From Bombella apis (GTDB lineage Bacteria; Pseudomonadota; Alphaproteobacteria; Acetobacterales; Acetobacteraceae), in contig NZ_JAGJTM010000005.1 of assembly GCF_018221685.1 (NCBI RefSeq), positions 7,501-71,500 of the forward strand: a DNA stretch of 64,000 nucleotides, read 5' to 3'. This document shows, piece after piece, positions 1-7,220 of the stretch. The position numbers and the translations under genes were made by a program. The first letter of the stretch is position 1, and the number at the start of each line of letters is the position of its first letter. The notes under the pieces were generated by a model. The model was not told the DNA's origin, searched no databases, and saw nothing but the letters and a program-made list of their open reading frames with translations.

Positions 1-124
1 TTCTGCGTACTTCCTCAAGACGCTGCGAAATGGAGGCGGCAAGCGCCTTCAGATGGTCTTCCTCACCATCCTGACAGCCAACCGTGTAGCTGAGGCCACC
101 GACCGAAAGCGTTACCTGCGCCAT
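1..124 (-). CDS. zapA: Cell division protein ZapA (partial, N-terminus only)
   Basis: The reverse strand opens with an ATG at 124-122 and encodes about 41 residues beginning MAQVTLSVGGLSYTVGC before running off the window edge. This matches the N-terminal beta-hairpin of ZapA, a small coiled-coil protein that bundles FtsZ protofilaments at the division site. The next gene on the same strand (130-363) is a short coiled-coil protein of the kind that commonly precedes zapA in Alphaproteobacteria, with only five bases between them, so the two are probably co-transcribed. The C-terminal coiled coil lies outside the window, so intactness cannot be judged. Confidence 0.85.
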   Translation of the reverse strand, partial: MAQVTLSVGGLSYTVGCQDGEEDHLKALAASISQRLEEVRR

Positions 125-129
125 GACCC

Positions 130-363
130 TTATCTTTCCTCTTCTTCTGTTTCAGGAGACGCAGCAGCCCCGAGCGCCCCGGCATCCATCTCGAGAATTG
201 TCCGCAGGCGGGCCTCAAGAGCATCGATCCTGTCCAGCAGGGCCTGCCTCATTTCCTTCTGTTCCGTACGCTCGGCTTCGGCCTGGATTTCCTGCTGCTC
301 CAGAGCAAAACCAAGCTGGACAAGGGCAATTTCCAACCGTTCAAGATCCGGATTTTTCTGCAT
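130..363 (-). CDS. Small coiled-coil protein upstream of zapA (DUF4164-like)
   Basis: A 77-residue acidic, Glu/Gln/Leu-rich protein with heptad-like spacing across most of its length (roughly residues 5-60) and a charged Glu-Glu-Glu-Glu-Arg C-terminus. No signal peptide or membrane segment is seen. It sits directly upstream of zapA on the same strand, the position usually held by DUF4164-type small proteins in Alphaproteobacteria, which suggests but does not prove a division-related role. The start at 363 (MQKNPDLERLE) was preferred because the coiled coil begins there. An in-frame ATG at 408 would add 15 residues with no better ribosome binding site. Confidence 0.6.
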   Translation of the reverse strand: MQKNPDLERLEIALVQLGFALEQQEIQAEAERTEQKEMRQALLDRIDALEARLRTILEMDAGALGAAASPETEEEER

Positions 364-491
364 GACACTCAACTGCCTGTTCTCCTGCACTGACACCCCC
401 ACCTTCATGGCCTATGATGCACGTCTGCCATGGCAGGATTCCCCTGCACTCCCAACATGACCATCCAGCTGATTTCCCAGATGAAGCCAGA

Positions 492-923
492 ATGACCGAT
501 CTTTACAGTGCGTCAAGCACCTTTCCACCCTTTCCACGCCCCTTCATCACCATTTCCTCCCGCCCTGCCCTCCTGAAGGCTCATCAACATTTCGCCACAC
601 GGCCCTTTACTATCCTCTCGCCCCTCCATGCCGGGGCAAGCCTAGGCGTAGACTGGTGGCTCCACCTCACCAGAGGATCTGAAGCCCCTTCCATTCTTGA
701 TTGCGGTGCCAGCGCCTCACTGGCCATCAGCGCCCTGCATGAAGGGATTGACGGAGTCGTTTGCCGCGATTTCCGTGCTGGACTCCCCGACGACATGAAA
801 CATCGCCTTTTCTCCAGCCGCCCAGAAGGTGACGTCATGCTGGACCTGCCTCTCTTCCAGGAGACGAAATGCTGGTCAACCAGCCAACAATCTGTCACAT
901 CTGACCCTCATGAATCACTGTGA
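492..923 (+). CDS. Hypothetical protein, coupled to a ThiE-like gene
   Basis: A 143-residue protein starting MTDLYSASSTF. I do not recognise its family. It is soluble-looking, with no signal peptide. The middle part (LLKAHQHFATRPFTILSPL, then a DWWLHL segment and LDCGASASLAISALHEG) reads like a small alpha/beta fold and is more protein-like than the Ser/Gln-rich C-terminus. Its last 14 bases overlap the start of the ThiE-like gene at 910, so the pair is probably translationally coupled. An upstream in-frame ATG at 414 is possible. The 492 start avoids a His/Pro-rich leader that looks non-coding. It could be specific to acetic acid bacteria. Confidence 0.5.
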   Translation: MTDLYSASSTFPPFPRPFITISSRPALLKAHQHFATRPFTILSPLHAGASLGVDWWLHLTRGSEAPSILDCGASASLAISALHEGIDGVVCRDFRAGLPDDMKHRLFSSRPEGDVMLDLPLFQETKCWSTSQQSVTSDPHESL

Positions 924-1488
924 CCTCTACCCTGTCATCCCCTCACTTCCCGCCCTGACACAGCTTCAGGCGCAGCTTCCTCCCCTGCTGGCGCAAGAGG
1001 CCGTCACGGCTCTGCGGCTCTGCTTCGACAGGCCACCAGAGCGGAAACAGCTGGATGCCGTTCGTCAGATGGCCTGGGAAAGAGATGTCGCCCTGATTCT
1101 GGCTCCCGCCAACCTTGATCTGCTCCATGGTCTCTCCCTCAAGGAGAGCGATGGCGTCCATCTTTCCAGCCCGAAAGATGTCAAAACCTTTGCCGGACGC
1201 AGAGACAGACCGGAAGCGTTCCAGATCGGCTGCCATTGCCTGACACTGGATGACGCCATGCTAGCCGGGGAACAGGGAGCCGATTATGTCAGCCTGCCCG
1301 CCATCGGGCTGACAGCCCTGAAGCAGTGGAGCCTGTTTGCGGAACTGCCTGTCGTGGCCGAGCATGTCTGCACCACGGAAGAAGCCTTGGCGGCCACCCA
1401 GGCCGGAGCTGACTTTCTGGCCATCACGCTGGACCCGGCAGAGAATGGCCTAGACCATTTCACGGCCATAAGTGCAGCCATCCCCTGA
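910..1488 (+). CDS. Thiamine phosphate synthase-like (ThiE/TenI fold) protein
   Basis: A 192-residue protein with the TIM-barrel pattern of ThiE/TenI: a GVHL strand after the central third, an AGEQGADYVSLPAI segment matching the family's GADYvgfGPvf strand, and a final AGADFLAITL strand. ThiE joins HMP-diphosphate and thiazole phosphate to make thiamine phosphate. Several catalytic signatures look changed: the QLRxK motif reads ALRLCFD, GVHLGQ reads GVHLSS, and the Gly/Pro/Thr phosphate-binding stretch after the GADY strand is missing. A non-catalytic or altered TenI-like role is therefore more likely than true ThiE. The ATG at 910 was chosen because homology starts soon after it. Confidence 0.65.
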   Translation: MNHCDLYPVIPSLPALTQLQAQLPPLLAQEAVTALRLCFDRPPERKQLDAVRQMAWERDVALILAPANLDLLHGLSLKESDGVHLSSPKDVKTFAGRRDRPEAFQIGCHCLTLDDAMLAGEQGADYVSLPAIGLTALKQWSLFAELPVVAEHVCTTEEALAATQAGADFLAITLDPAENGLDHFTAISAAIP

Positions 1489-1498
1489 CGAAACCCTG

Positions 1499-2200
1499 TT
1501 ACTGGTAGGGAAGGATTGAATCCACCATATACAGAACCCCGTTGGACTGCGGATAGCCATCACCGGCCAATGTCACGGTGCCATCTTTGCCGATGACCTC
1601 CACATTCCCGAAGGCCGTGGGCTTCAGGATCACGTCATAGCCGGGGCCGGCCAATGTCCGCACCTGTATGCTCCCGCCCCTCTTCGCCGCCTTGCGCCGG
1701 ATTGTCGGCATGTCCCAGTGCCCTACAAGAATCATCTGGCCAATGAAGCCCGTCAGATAACCATGCCCCGTTGCCCTCATGAGGTCCGGCCTGACCTCAT
1801 GCTTGAAGGCTTCAAACGGCCCATTGGGAACAGCCAGCACGGTATGATCCTTCTCTCCCTCAAGAATGGACCAGTATCCCGCCCTTATGACGGCAGCCTC
1901 AAAATCGGCCAGCTCAATGGCACTGGCCAGATTGTCGCTCAACGGCCTGTCCTCAAAAGAGAAAGCAGGCGGCATGTGGTACCGGACCTGCGGATTGGGA
2001 GGCGCATCCGGTGCGGCAGGCCGGTATGTCGCCTGAATGCTTTTCGCCTCGGGCAAGGCCTCCGCATGGGTTGAGCCATGTACGTCAACAGGATCCTGCC
2101 GGACCACCCGATGGCCAGAACAACCCGCCAGAACGGCAAGAACCATACAGGACAGACCCAGCCTCACGGACAGAGCCTGTCCTCCAAAAGAGCTACGCAT
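1499..2200 (-). CDS. Fasciclin (FAS1)-domain lipoprotein
   Basis: A 233-residue protein with a signal peptide ending in a lipobox (V-L-A-G-C at about residues 23-27), so it is predicted to be lipid-anchored in the envelope. After a Pro-rich linker, residues from about 85 to the end form a single FAS1 domain: ELADFEAAVIRAGYW, then TVLAVPNGPFEAF, then a final strand GVLYMVDSILPY typical of FAS1 box H2. FAS1 domains act in adhesion or as small sensor modules. The start at 2200 places a GGAGG about 12 bases upstream and lies just after the stop of the preceding lipoprotein gene. In-frame starts at 2212 and 2233 would overlap that gene. Confidence 0.75.
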   Translation of the reverse strand: MRSSFGGQALSVRLGLSCMVLAVLAGCSGHRVVRQDPVDVHGSTHAEALPEAKSIQATYRPAAPDAPPNPQVRYHMPPAFSFEDRPLSDNLASAIELADFEAAVIRAGYWSILEGEKDHTVLAVPNGPFEAFKHEVRPDLMRATGHGYLTGFIGQMILVGHWDMPTIRRKAAKRGGSIQVRTLAGPGYDVILKPTAFGNVEVIGKDGTVTLAGDGYPQSNGVLYMVDSILPYQ

Positions 2201-2205
2201 CAGGC

Positions 2206-2610
2206 TCAACATCCTCCCCCATACAGCTTCCATCCCACAACCTTGTCTCCCACAACCTCAAATGTCGTCTGACAGGTAGCGCTGTAATAGCTCGGGGGAA
2301 TGTTGATGCCCCCCCAGCCGCCACCATAGCCGTACCCGTATCCACCGCCCCAGCCCCAATCCCAGCTGGAATAGCCCGGCGAAACCTGCGTCTGTGTCTC
2401 GATATAAGAGAGGAAATTGTGCCCCTGTACATCGTAGGTACGGGCCGGAACCCCAAACCGCCGCAGCAGTTCAACGGTTGACTGACCAACCATGGAATCC
2501 AGAACCTTTGGCCGCTGAAGGGCCGGGACCGTACACCCGCCCAGCAGCATGACGGCCCCAAGGACCAGCCATGCCCGGCGCTTTCCCGCACCATTCACAT
2601 CTCGTTCCAT
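2206..2610 (-). CDS. Small lipoprotein with Gly/Tyr-rich segment
   Basis: A 134-residue protein with a signal peptide and lipobox (M-L-L-G-G-C, Cys26). The mature part begins with a BamE/SmpA-like pattern (VGQSTVELLRRFGVPARTYD followed by FLSYIETQTQ), then a Gly/Tyr/Trp-rich stretch with GYGYGYGGGW, and ends with a strand FEVVGDKVVGWKLYGGGC. It is probably an outer-membrane-facing lipoprotein. The GGGGGAGGG just before the ATG at 2610 supports this start over one at 2679. It lies five bases upstream of the FAS1 lipoprotein and is likely co-transcribed with it. The exact function is unknown. Confidence 0.65.
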   Translation of the reverse strand: MERDVNGAGKRRAWLVLGAVMLLGGCTVPALQRPKVLDSMVGQSTVELLRRFGVPARTYDVQGHNFLSYIETQTQVSPGYSSWDWGWGGGYGYGYGGGWGGINIPPSYYSATCQTTFEVVGDKVVGWKLYGGGC

Positions 2611-2666
2611 ATCCCTCCCCCTGTTCCGCACGCCTGCACCCTGAAAACAGAAAATTCCGCTCCGCC

Positions 2667-3668
2667 TCAGCTTAACCAAAGAATCTCCTCAAGACGAGGG
2701 GCACCCGTTGCCAGCATCACGAGCCTGTCGAAGCCCAGTGCAATGCCAGAAGTCGGCGGCATGTCGGCCAATGCCTCAAGAAAAGCTTCATCCAGCGGCC
2801 AGTCCTGCTCTGGTGTGATCTGCATCCGCCGTGCCCGGTCCGTTTCAAAACGCTGGCGCTGCTCCTGCGGGTCCGTCAGCTCCTCGAAGGCATTGGCCAG
2901 CTCCAGCCCGGCAGCATACAGCTCGAAACGCAGGGCCACCCGAGGATCAGCCGGATCACGCTTTGCCAGAGCCGCCTGTTCGGCAGGCCAGTGCGTCAGA
3001 AAGGTCGGTCGCTCCCGCCCTATATGCGGCTCGATCCTTTCCAGAAGCAGGCGGAAGAACAGGTCCTCCCAGCTTTCTCCCTCCCGCAGCACCACCCCGG
3101 CCTCACGGGCCAGACGGTCGGCATCCCCGGCACTGGCCAGCAGGTCCACCCCGACATGGCGGGCAAAAGCCTCCTGCATCGTCAGGCGTTCAAAAGGCCG
3201 GTCCAGCTCCAGCATGACATCCCCATGAGAGAGACGGGGCGGCAGGACACGACGCAGCAGGTCCTCCGTCTCATCCATGAGGGACGACAGCCCGGCACCG
3301 GGACGATACCATTCCAGCATGGTGAATTCCGGCATGTGGGTCGCACTCCGCTCCCCGTTGCGCCAGACACGGGCCAGCTGGAACAGGGGCTGCCCCGTGG
3401 CCGCTACCAGACGCTTCATGGCAAATTCAGGACTGGTATGGAGGTAACGGACCTCGTCCGTGCCATCAGGACGTTCCAGAACCGTGCGGAAACAGCGCAG
3501 ATGCACCTCTTCCCCCGGGGCAGGAACGGCATAGGGTGTCTCGACCTCCAGATACCCCCTGCCCTCAAAGAAGGCCCGCACGGCCTGCACCATCCGGGCA
3601 CGCCGGCGCAGCAGGGGCAGGCGCTCCTGTATCCGGGCTGTCGTCTGTGTTGCGCTGGAACTCTCCAT
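2667..3668 (-). CDS. epmA: EF-P beta-lysylation protein EpmA (lysyl-tRNA synthetase-like)
   Basis: A 333-residue class II aminoacyl-tRNA synthetase core lacking the anticodon-binding domain of LysRS, close to the usual EpmA length of about 325. Motif 2 region FQLARVWRNGERSATHMPEFTMLEWYR and motif 3 region GIALGFDRLVMLATG are clear. EpmA activates (R)-beta-lysine and attaches it to one lysine of elongation factor P. Its partners epmB and efp lie immediately across a 121-base divergent gap on the plus strand, so the whole pathway is clustered. GGAAGG lies eight bases upstream of the ATG at 3668. Confidence 0.93.
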   Translation of the reverse strand: MESSSATQTTARIQERLPLLRRRARMVQAVRAFFEGRGYLEVETPYAVPAPGEEVHLRCFRTVLERPDGTDEVRYLHTSPEFAMKRLVAATGQPLFQLARVWRNGERSATHMPEFTMLEWYRPGAGLSSLMDETEDLLRRVLPPRLSHGDVMLELDRPFERLTMQEAFARHVGVDLLASAGDADRLAREAGVVLREGESWEDLFFRLLLERIEPHIGRERPTFLTHWPAEQAALAKRDPADPRVALRFELYAAGLELANAFEELTDPQEQRQRFETDRARRMQITPEQDWPLDEAFLEALADMPPTSGIALGFDRLVMLATGAPRLEEILWLS

Positions 3669-3789
3669 GACCGTTTCCTTCCACCCTCATCCGGCGATGC
3701 CGTCCCCTCCCTATAGGCCAGAGGCCCCGCACGGCACCATAGGCAGAGTTTTCTTGCAGGACGACGCGGCCTTTCGCTAGAGCAACCTC

Positions 3790-4854
3790 ATGCACGATAC
3801 CGCCTCATCCTCCCCGTCAGGCAGAACCCTCCGCAGCACACAATCGCTTCTCGAGGCGAAGCTCATCACGCCGGAACAGGCCCCGGCACTGGAGGAGGTG
3901 GCCAGGCATTATGCCACGGCCATTCCCCCCGCCTTCCAGCGGCTCATCACCAGCCCGGATGACCCGATCGCCCGGCAGGTCATTCCCGATGCCCGGGAGC
4001 TGCGGACCATGCCCCATGAAAGCGAAGACCCGATCGGTGATGAGGCCCTCTCCCCCGTTCCCGGCATCGTGCATCGCTATGAAGACAGGGCCCTGCTCAA
4101 GCCCCTGCTGGTCTGCCCGCTCTACTGCCGCTTCTGCTTCCGGCGGGAGCATGTAGGGCCCGATGGCGGCCTGCTGGGGGAAGAGGCTCTGGAAACCGCC
4201 TTCCACTGGATAGAGGCACATCCGCAGATACGGGAAATCATCCTGACCGGGGGCGACCCGCTGATGCTCTCCCCCCGCCGGATGCAACACATCATCCAGC
4301 GCCTGTCCTCCATCAGTCACATCGACATCATCCGCATCCACAGCCGTGTTCCCGTCGCCGCCCCGGAACGCCTGACCACGGCGCTTCTCGATGCCATGGA
4401 GACTGACCGTGCCCTCTGGATGGTTACCCACATCAACCATGCCCGGGAGCTGACGGACGAGGCCCGTGTGGCTGTCCGGCAGATGCTGGGCCGGGGCATC
4501 CCCGTCCTGTCCCAGTCCGTCCTGCTGCGGGGCGTGAATGACACGACGGAATCGCTGGAGGCCCTCCTCCGTGCCCTGATCGCCGCCCGCATCAAGCCCT
4601 ACTACCTGCATCACCTCGATTCCGCCCCCGGCACGGCGCATTTCCATGTGCCGGTGGAGGAAGGCCGTGCCCTGCTGGAAAGCCTGCGGGGCCGGGTCTC
4701 CGGGCTGGTCTGGCCGACCTATGTCGTGGACATACCGGGCGGGAAAGGCAAGGTTCCACTCGGGCCGGATTATCTCGTCTCCACCCCGGCCGATGAAAGC
4801 TCCGGCTCCTCGCAGGCACGGGGACCGGACGGAAAGCCTTACCCTTTTACCTAG
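3790..4854 (+). CDS. epmB: EF-P (R)-beta-lysine-forming 2,3-aminomutase EpmB
   Basis: A 354-residue radical-SAM enzyme of the KamA family. The cluster motif C-x3-C-x2-C is present (Cys109, Cys113, Cys116), followed by an LTGGDPL motif. C-terminal residues GKGKVPLGPDY belong to the PLP-binding/aminomutase end. EpmB converts (S)-alpha-lysine to (R)-beta-lysine, the substrate EpmA loads on EF-P. The gene is divergent from epmA and lies upstream of efp, which assigns it to EF-P modification rather than to lysine fermentation. It lacks the longer N- and C-terminal extensions of catabolic lysine 2,3-aminomutases. Confidence 0.93.
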   Translation: MHDTASSSPSGRTLRSTQSLLEAKLITPEQAPALEEVARHYATAIPPAFQRLITSPDDPIARQVIPDARELRTMPHESEDPIGDEALSPVPGIVHRYEDRALLKPLLVCPLYCRFCFRREHVGPDGGLLGEEALETAFHWIEAHPQIREIILTGGDPLMLSPRRMQHIIQRLSSISHIDIIRIHSRVPVAAPERLTTALLDAMETDRALWMVTHINHARELTDEARVAVRQMLGRGIPVLSQSVLLRGVNDTTESLEALLRALIAARIKPYYLHHLDSAPGTAHFHVPVEEGRALLESLRGRVSGLVWPTYVVDIPGGKGKVPLGPDYLVSTPADESSGSSQARGPDGKPYPFT

Positions 4855-5000
4855 AGTGTACAGAGGGAGCTTGCGCCCGCCCCACCGACGCGGCTAGAAG
4901 TCTCCCTGAAGTTCATCAGAGAGTTTCCGCTTCTGCCCTGCCTGCATGGCCAGAAGCCTTGAGCAATACCCGATCTTTTGCATGTACATCAGGAGCTGAC

Positions 5001-5567
5001 ATGAAACAGCAAGCCAACCTCATCCGGGCCGGGCAGGTCATCGAACATAACGGCCGCCGCTGGACCGTCCTCAAGCAGCAGATTCTGACCCCCGGCAAGG
5101 GCGGTGCCTTCATCCAGGTGGAGATGCGCGACCTCGCCAGCGGCAACAAGAGCAACGAGCGGTGGCGTACGGCCGACACCGTCGAGCGTCTCGTCACAGA
5201 GGACAACGACTACATCTATTCCTACATGGATGGCGACAACATCGTCCTCATGGACCCCGAGACGTTCGAGCAGACCATGCTGCCGAAGGACATCCTTGGC
5301 GATCAGCTCCCCTTCCTTCAGGACAACATGACCATCAGCGTCAAGCTGGTCGAGGGCGACCCGGTGGCCGTCACCCTGCCGCCGCAGGTCACGCTGGAGA
5401 TTGCCGAGGCCGACCCGGTCGTCAAGGGCCAGACGGCCAGCTCCTCCTACAAGCCTGCCGTGCTCTCCAACGGCGTGAAGGTGATGGTGCCTCCTTTCAT
5501 CGAGGCCGGTGAGCGCATTGTCGTCCGCACGGAAGACGCCACCTACGTCGAGCGTGCCAAGGACTGA
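5001..5567 (+). CDS. efp: Elongation factor P
   Basis: A 188-residue, full-length EF-P with three beta-barrel domains. EF-P binds the ribosome at the E site and relieves stalling at polyproline stretches. The loop at the tip of domain I reads LTPGKGGAF with Lys33 at the modification position, as expected for an EpmA/EpmB-type system. AGGAG about eight bases before the ATG at 5001 fixes the start; a longer in-frame reading from 4959 has a non-homologous leader. It is followed two bases after its stop by an inositol-monophosphatase-family gene, so the two are probably co-transcribed. Confidence 0.95.
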   Translation: MKQQANLIRAGQVIEHNGRRWTVLKQQILTPGKGGAFIQVEMRDLASGNKSNERWRTADTVERLVTEDNDYIYSYMDGDNIVLMDPETFEQTMLPKDILGDQLPFLQDNMTISVKLVEGDPVAVTLPPQVTLEIAEADPVVKGQTASSSYKPAVLSNGVKVMVPPFIEAGERIVVRTEDATYVERAKD

Positions 5568-5569
5568 TC

Positions 5570-6397
5570 ATGCGTCTTTCTCCCCATATGGCTGTCATGC
5601 AGAACACCGCGCAGAAAGCGGCGCGGTCTCTCCTGCGTGACTTTGCCGAGGTCGAGCAGCTCCAGGTCAGCATCAAGGGTCCGGGAGACTTTGTCTCCCA
5701 GGCCGACATGCGGGCCGAGAAGACCATCCGTGAAGAACTGGCCCGTGCCCGTCCCGGCTATGCCTTCCTTATGGAAGAGAGCGGGGCCTCTGGCGGTGAC
5801 AACTGGACATGGCGCTGGATTGTCGACCCGCTGGACGGCACCTCCAACTTCCTCCACGGCATTCCGCACTGGGCCATTTCCATCGCCCTCCAGCGTCGTC
5901 ATCCGAATGGGGACGTCGAGCTGGTGGCCGCCGTCGTTTACAACCCGGCCTCTCATGAGATGTTCTGGGCCGAGAAAGGCATTGGTGCCTTCCTCAATGA
6001 CCGGCGCATCCGTGTCTCTGCCCGGCGCAAGCTTTCGGAAGCCATGTTTGCCACGGGGATTCCTTTCGCCAAGGTACCGGCCCAGTACCGCATGCCTTTT
6101 GGCCGCGTGCTGAGCAGCCTGATGCCCAAGGTCGCTGGCATCCGCCGCTGCGGCGCTGCCGCCCTGGACCTCGCCTGGCTGGCTGCCGGCCGCTATGAAG
6201 GTTACTGGGAGCTGGGCCTGAAGCCGTGGGACTGTGCCGCAGGGCTGCTGATTGTCCGGGAGGCCGGTGGCCATGCCACGGATGTTGAGGGCAACGACCT
6301 CGGTACCCTTGATGATGATGTCCATGTCGTCGCTGGCAACCAGCACTTCCATGCCCCCCTGCGTGAACTGGTGCACAACGCCCTCACGCAGGACTGA
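5570..6397 (+). CDS. suhB: Inositol monophosphatase family protein (SuhB-like)
   Basis: A 275-residue Mg2+-dependent phosphatase. The family motifs are intact: EES after the N-terminal helices, the metal-binding WIVDPLDGTSNFLHG, and the C-terminal YWELGLKPWDCAAGLLIVREAGG. It would hydrolyse inositol-1-phosphate or a related phosphomonoester. SuhB in Escherichia coli also takes part in ribosomal RNA antitermination, which cannot be judged here. The gene starts two bases after efp. It is distinct from the CysQ-type family member at 60697, and its typical DPLDGTSNF motif favours the SuhB/IMPase branch. Confidence 0.88.
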   Translation: MRLSPHMAVMQNTAQKAARSLLRDFAEVEQLQVSIKGPGDFVSQADMRAEKTIREELARARPGYAFLMEESGASGGDNWTWRWIVDPLDGTSNFLHGIPHWAISIALQRRHPNGDVELVAAVVYNPASHEMFWAEKGIGAFLNDRRIRVSARRKLSEAMFATGIPFAKVPAQYRMPFGRVLSSLMPKVAGIRRCGAAALDLAWLAAGRYEGYWELGLKPWDCAAGLLIVREAGGHATDVEGNDLGTLDDDVHVVAGNQHFHAPLRELVHNALTQD

Positions 6398-6494
6398 AAC
6401 ATCATTCCACCATGACCGGGGATGGAGCCGTGTTCTCTGCTATGGCACCGCCATAAAGATTGCAGGATGCGGCTCCTCCGCATAGGATGCAGGC

Positions 6495-7220
6495 ATGAAA
6501 AATCGGCTGGCTTCCCTCTTCCCTCTGCTTTGCACGCCTCTCATGGCGGGGCTTCTGTGCGCCCCGGCGGTGCGGGCCCAGATTTCCACGAATCTGGATG
6601 CCCTCCCCGAGGCTGCACCAGCAACCCAGACACCCCGGCAATCCGCCCGGCATGAAAATCGCACGGTGACCCATCCTGCCCCCGTACCGCAGGCCCCGCC
6701 CGTACCGCCGGGATATACCCGGGTTCCCAGCATTGCTGCTGAGGCTCCCAAACCGACAGTCATCACCCCACCAGAATTCCCTGTCATCCTGCACCCTGCC
6801 GTTCCCGCAGCGGACGTCCAGCCCGACGGAAGCAGCCACAGCCATACCGAGCCGCAGGAGGCAGACGCCCTGCGCATCCTGTTCGACACCGGCAGCACCG
6901 GCCTGAACGCCACAACCATCGAGTCCATCCGCCATTATGCGGAGACCATGGCCCCGAAAGCAGACACACGCTTCGTACTCCGCAGTTATGCCACGGTGCC
7001 CGGCAGCGACATCTCTGCACCCCGCCGTCTGGCCCTCTCCCGTGCCCTGGCCGTGCGTGGCCTGCTGGTACGGAGCGGCATTGCCACGACACGCATCTAT
7101 CCCATCGCCCAAGGGCGGCCAGACAGTACCGACACCGCCCCTGCGGACAGGCTGGACATCCTCCCCGAAGCCAACCCCTCTCCTTCAGACAGTCCTGAAA
7201 AAGGAAACACGGCACCATGA
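6495..7220 (+). CDS. Periplasmic OmpA-like domain protein
   Basis: A 241-residue exported protein with a signal peptide (cleavage near VRA-QIS, about residue 28), a Pro-rich linker up to about residue 115, and a C-terminal OmpA-like peptidoglycan-associated domain: LRILFDTGSTGLN, then FVLRSYATVPG, then a RLALSRALAVRGLLVRSGI helix. The domain lacks the usual C-terminal NRRVE arginine cluster and may bind peptidoglycan weakly. It overlaps the MotA-like gene by four bases (ATGA), which marks a three-gene unit with the downstream MotA/MotB-like pair and suggests an envelope complex. Confidence 0.75.
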   Translation: MKNRLASLFPLLCTPLMAGLLCAPAVRAQISTNLDALPEAAPATQTPRQSARHENRTVTHPAPVPQAPPVPPGYTRVPSIAAEAPKPTVITPPEFPVILHPAVPAADVQPDGSSHSHTEPQEADALRILFDTGSTGLNATTIESIRHYAETMAPKADTRFVLRSYATVPGSDISAPRRLALSRALAVRGLLVRSGIATTRIYPIAQGRPDSTDTAPADRLDILPEANPSPSDSPEKGNTAP

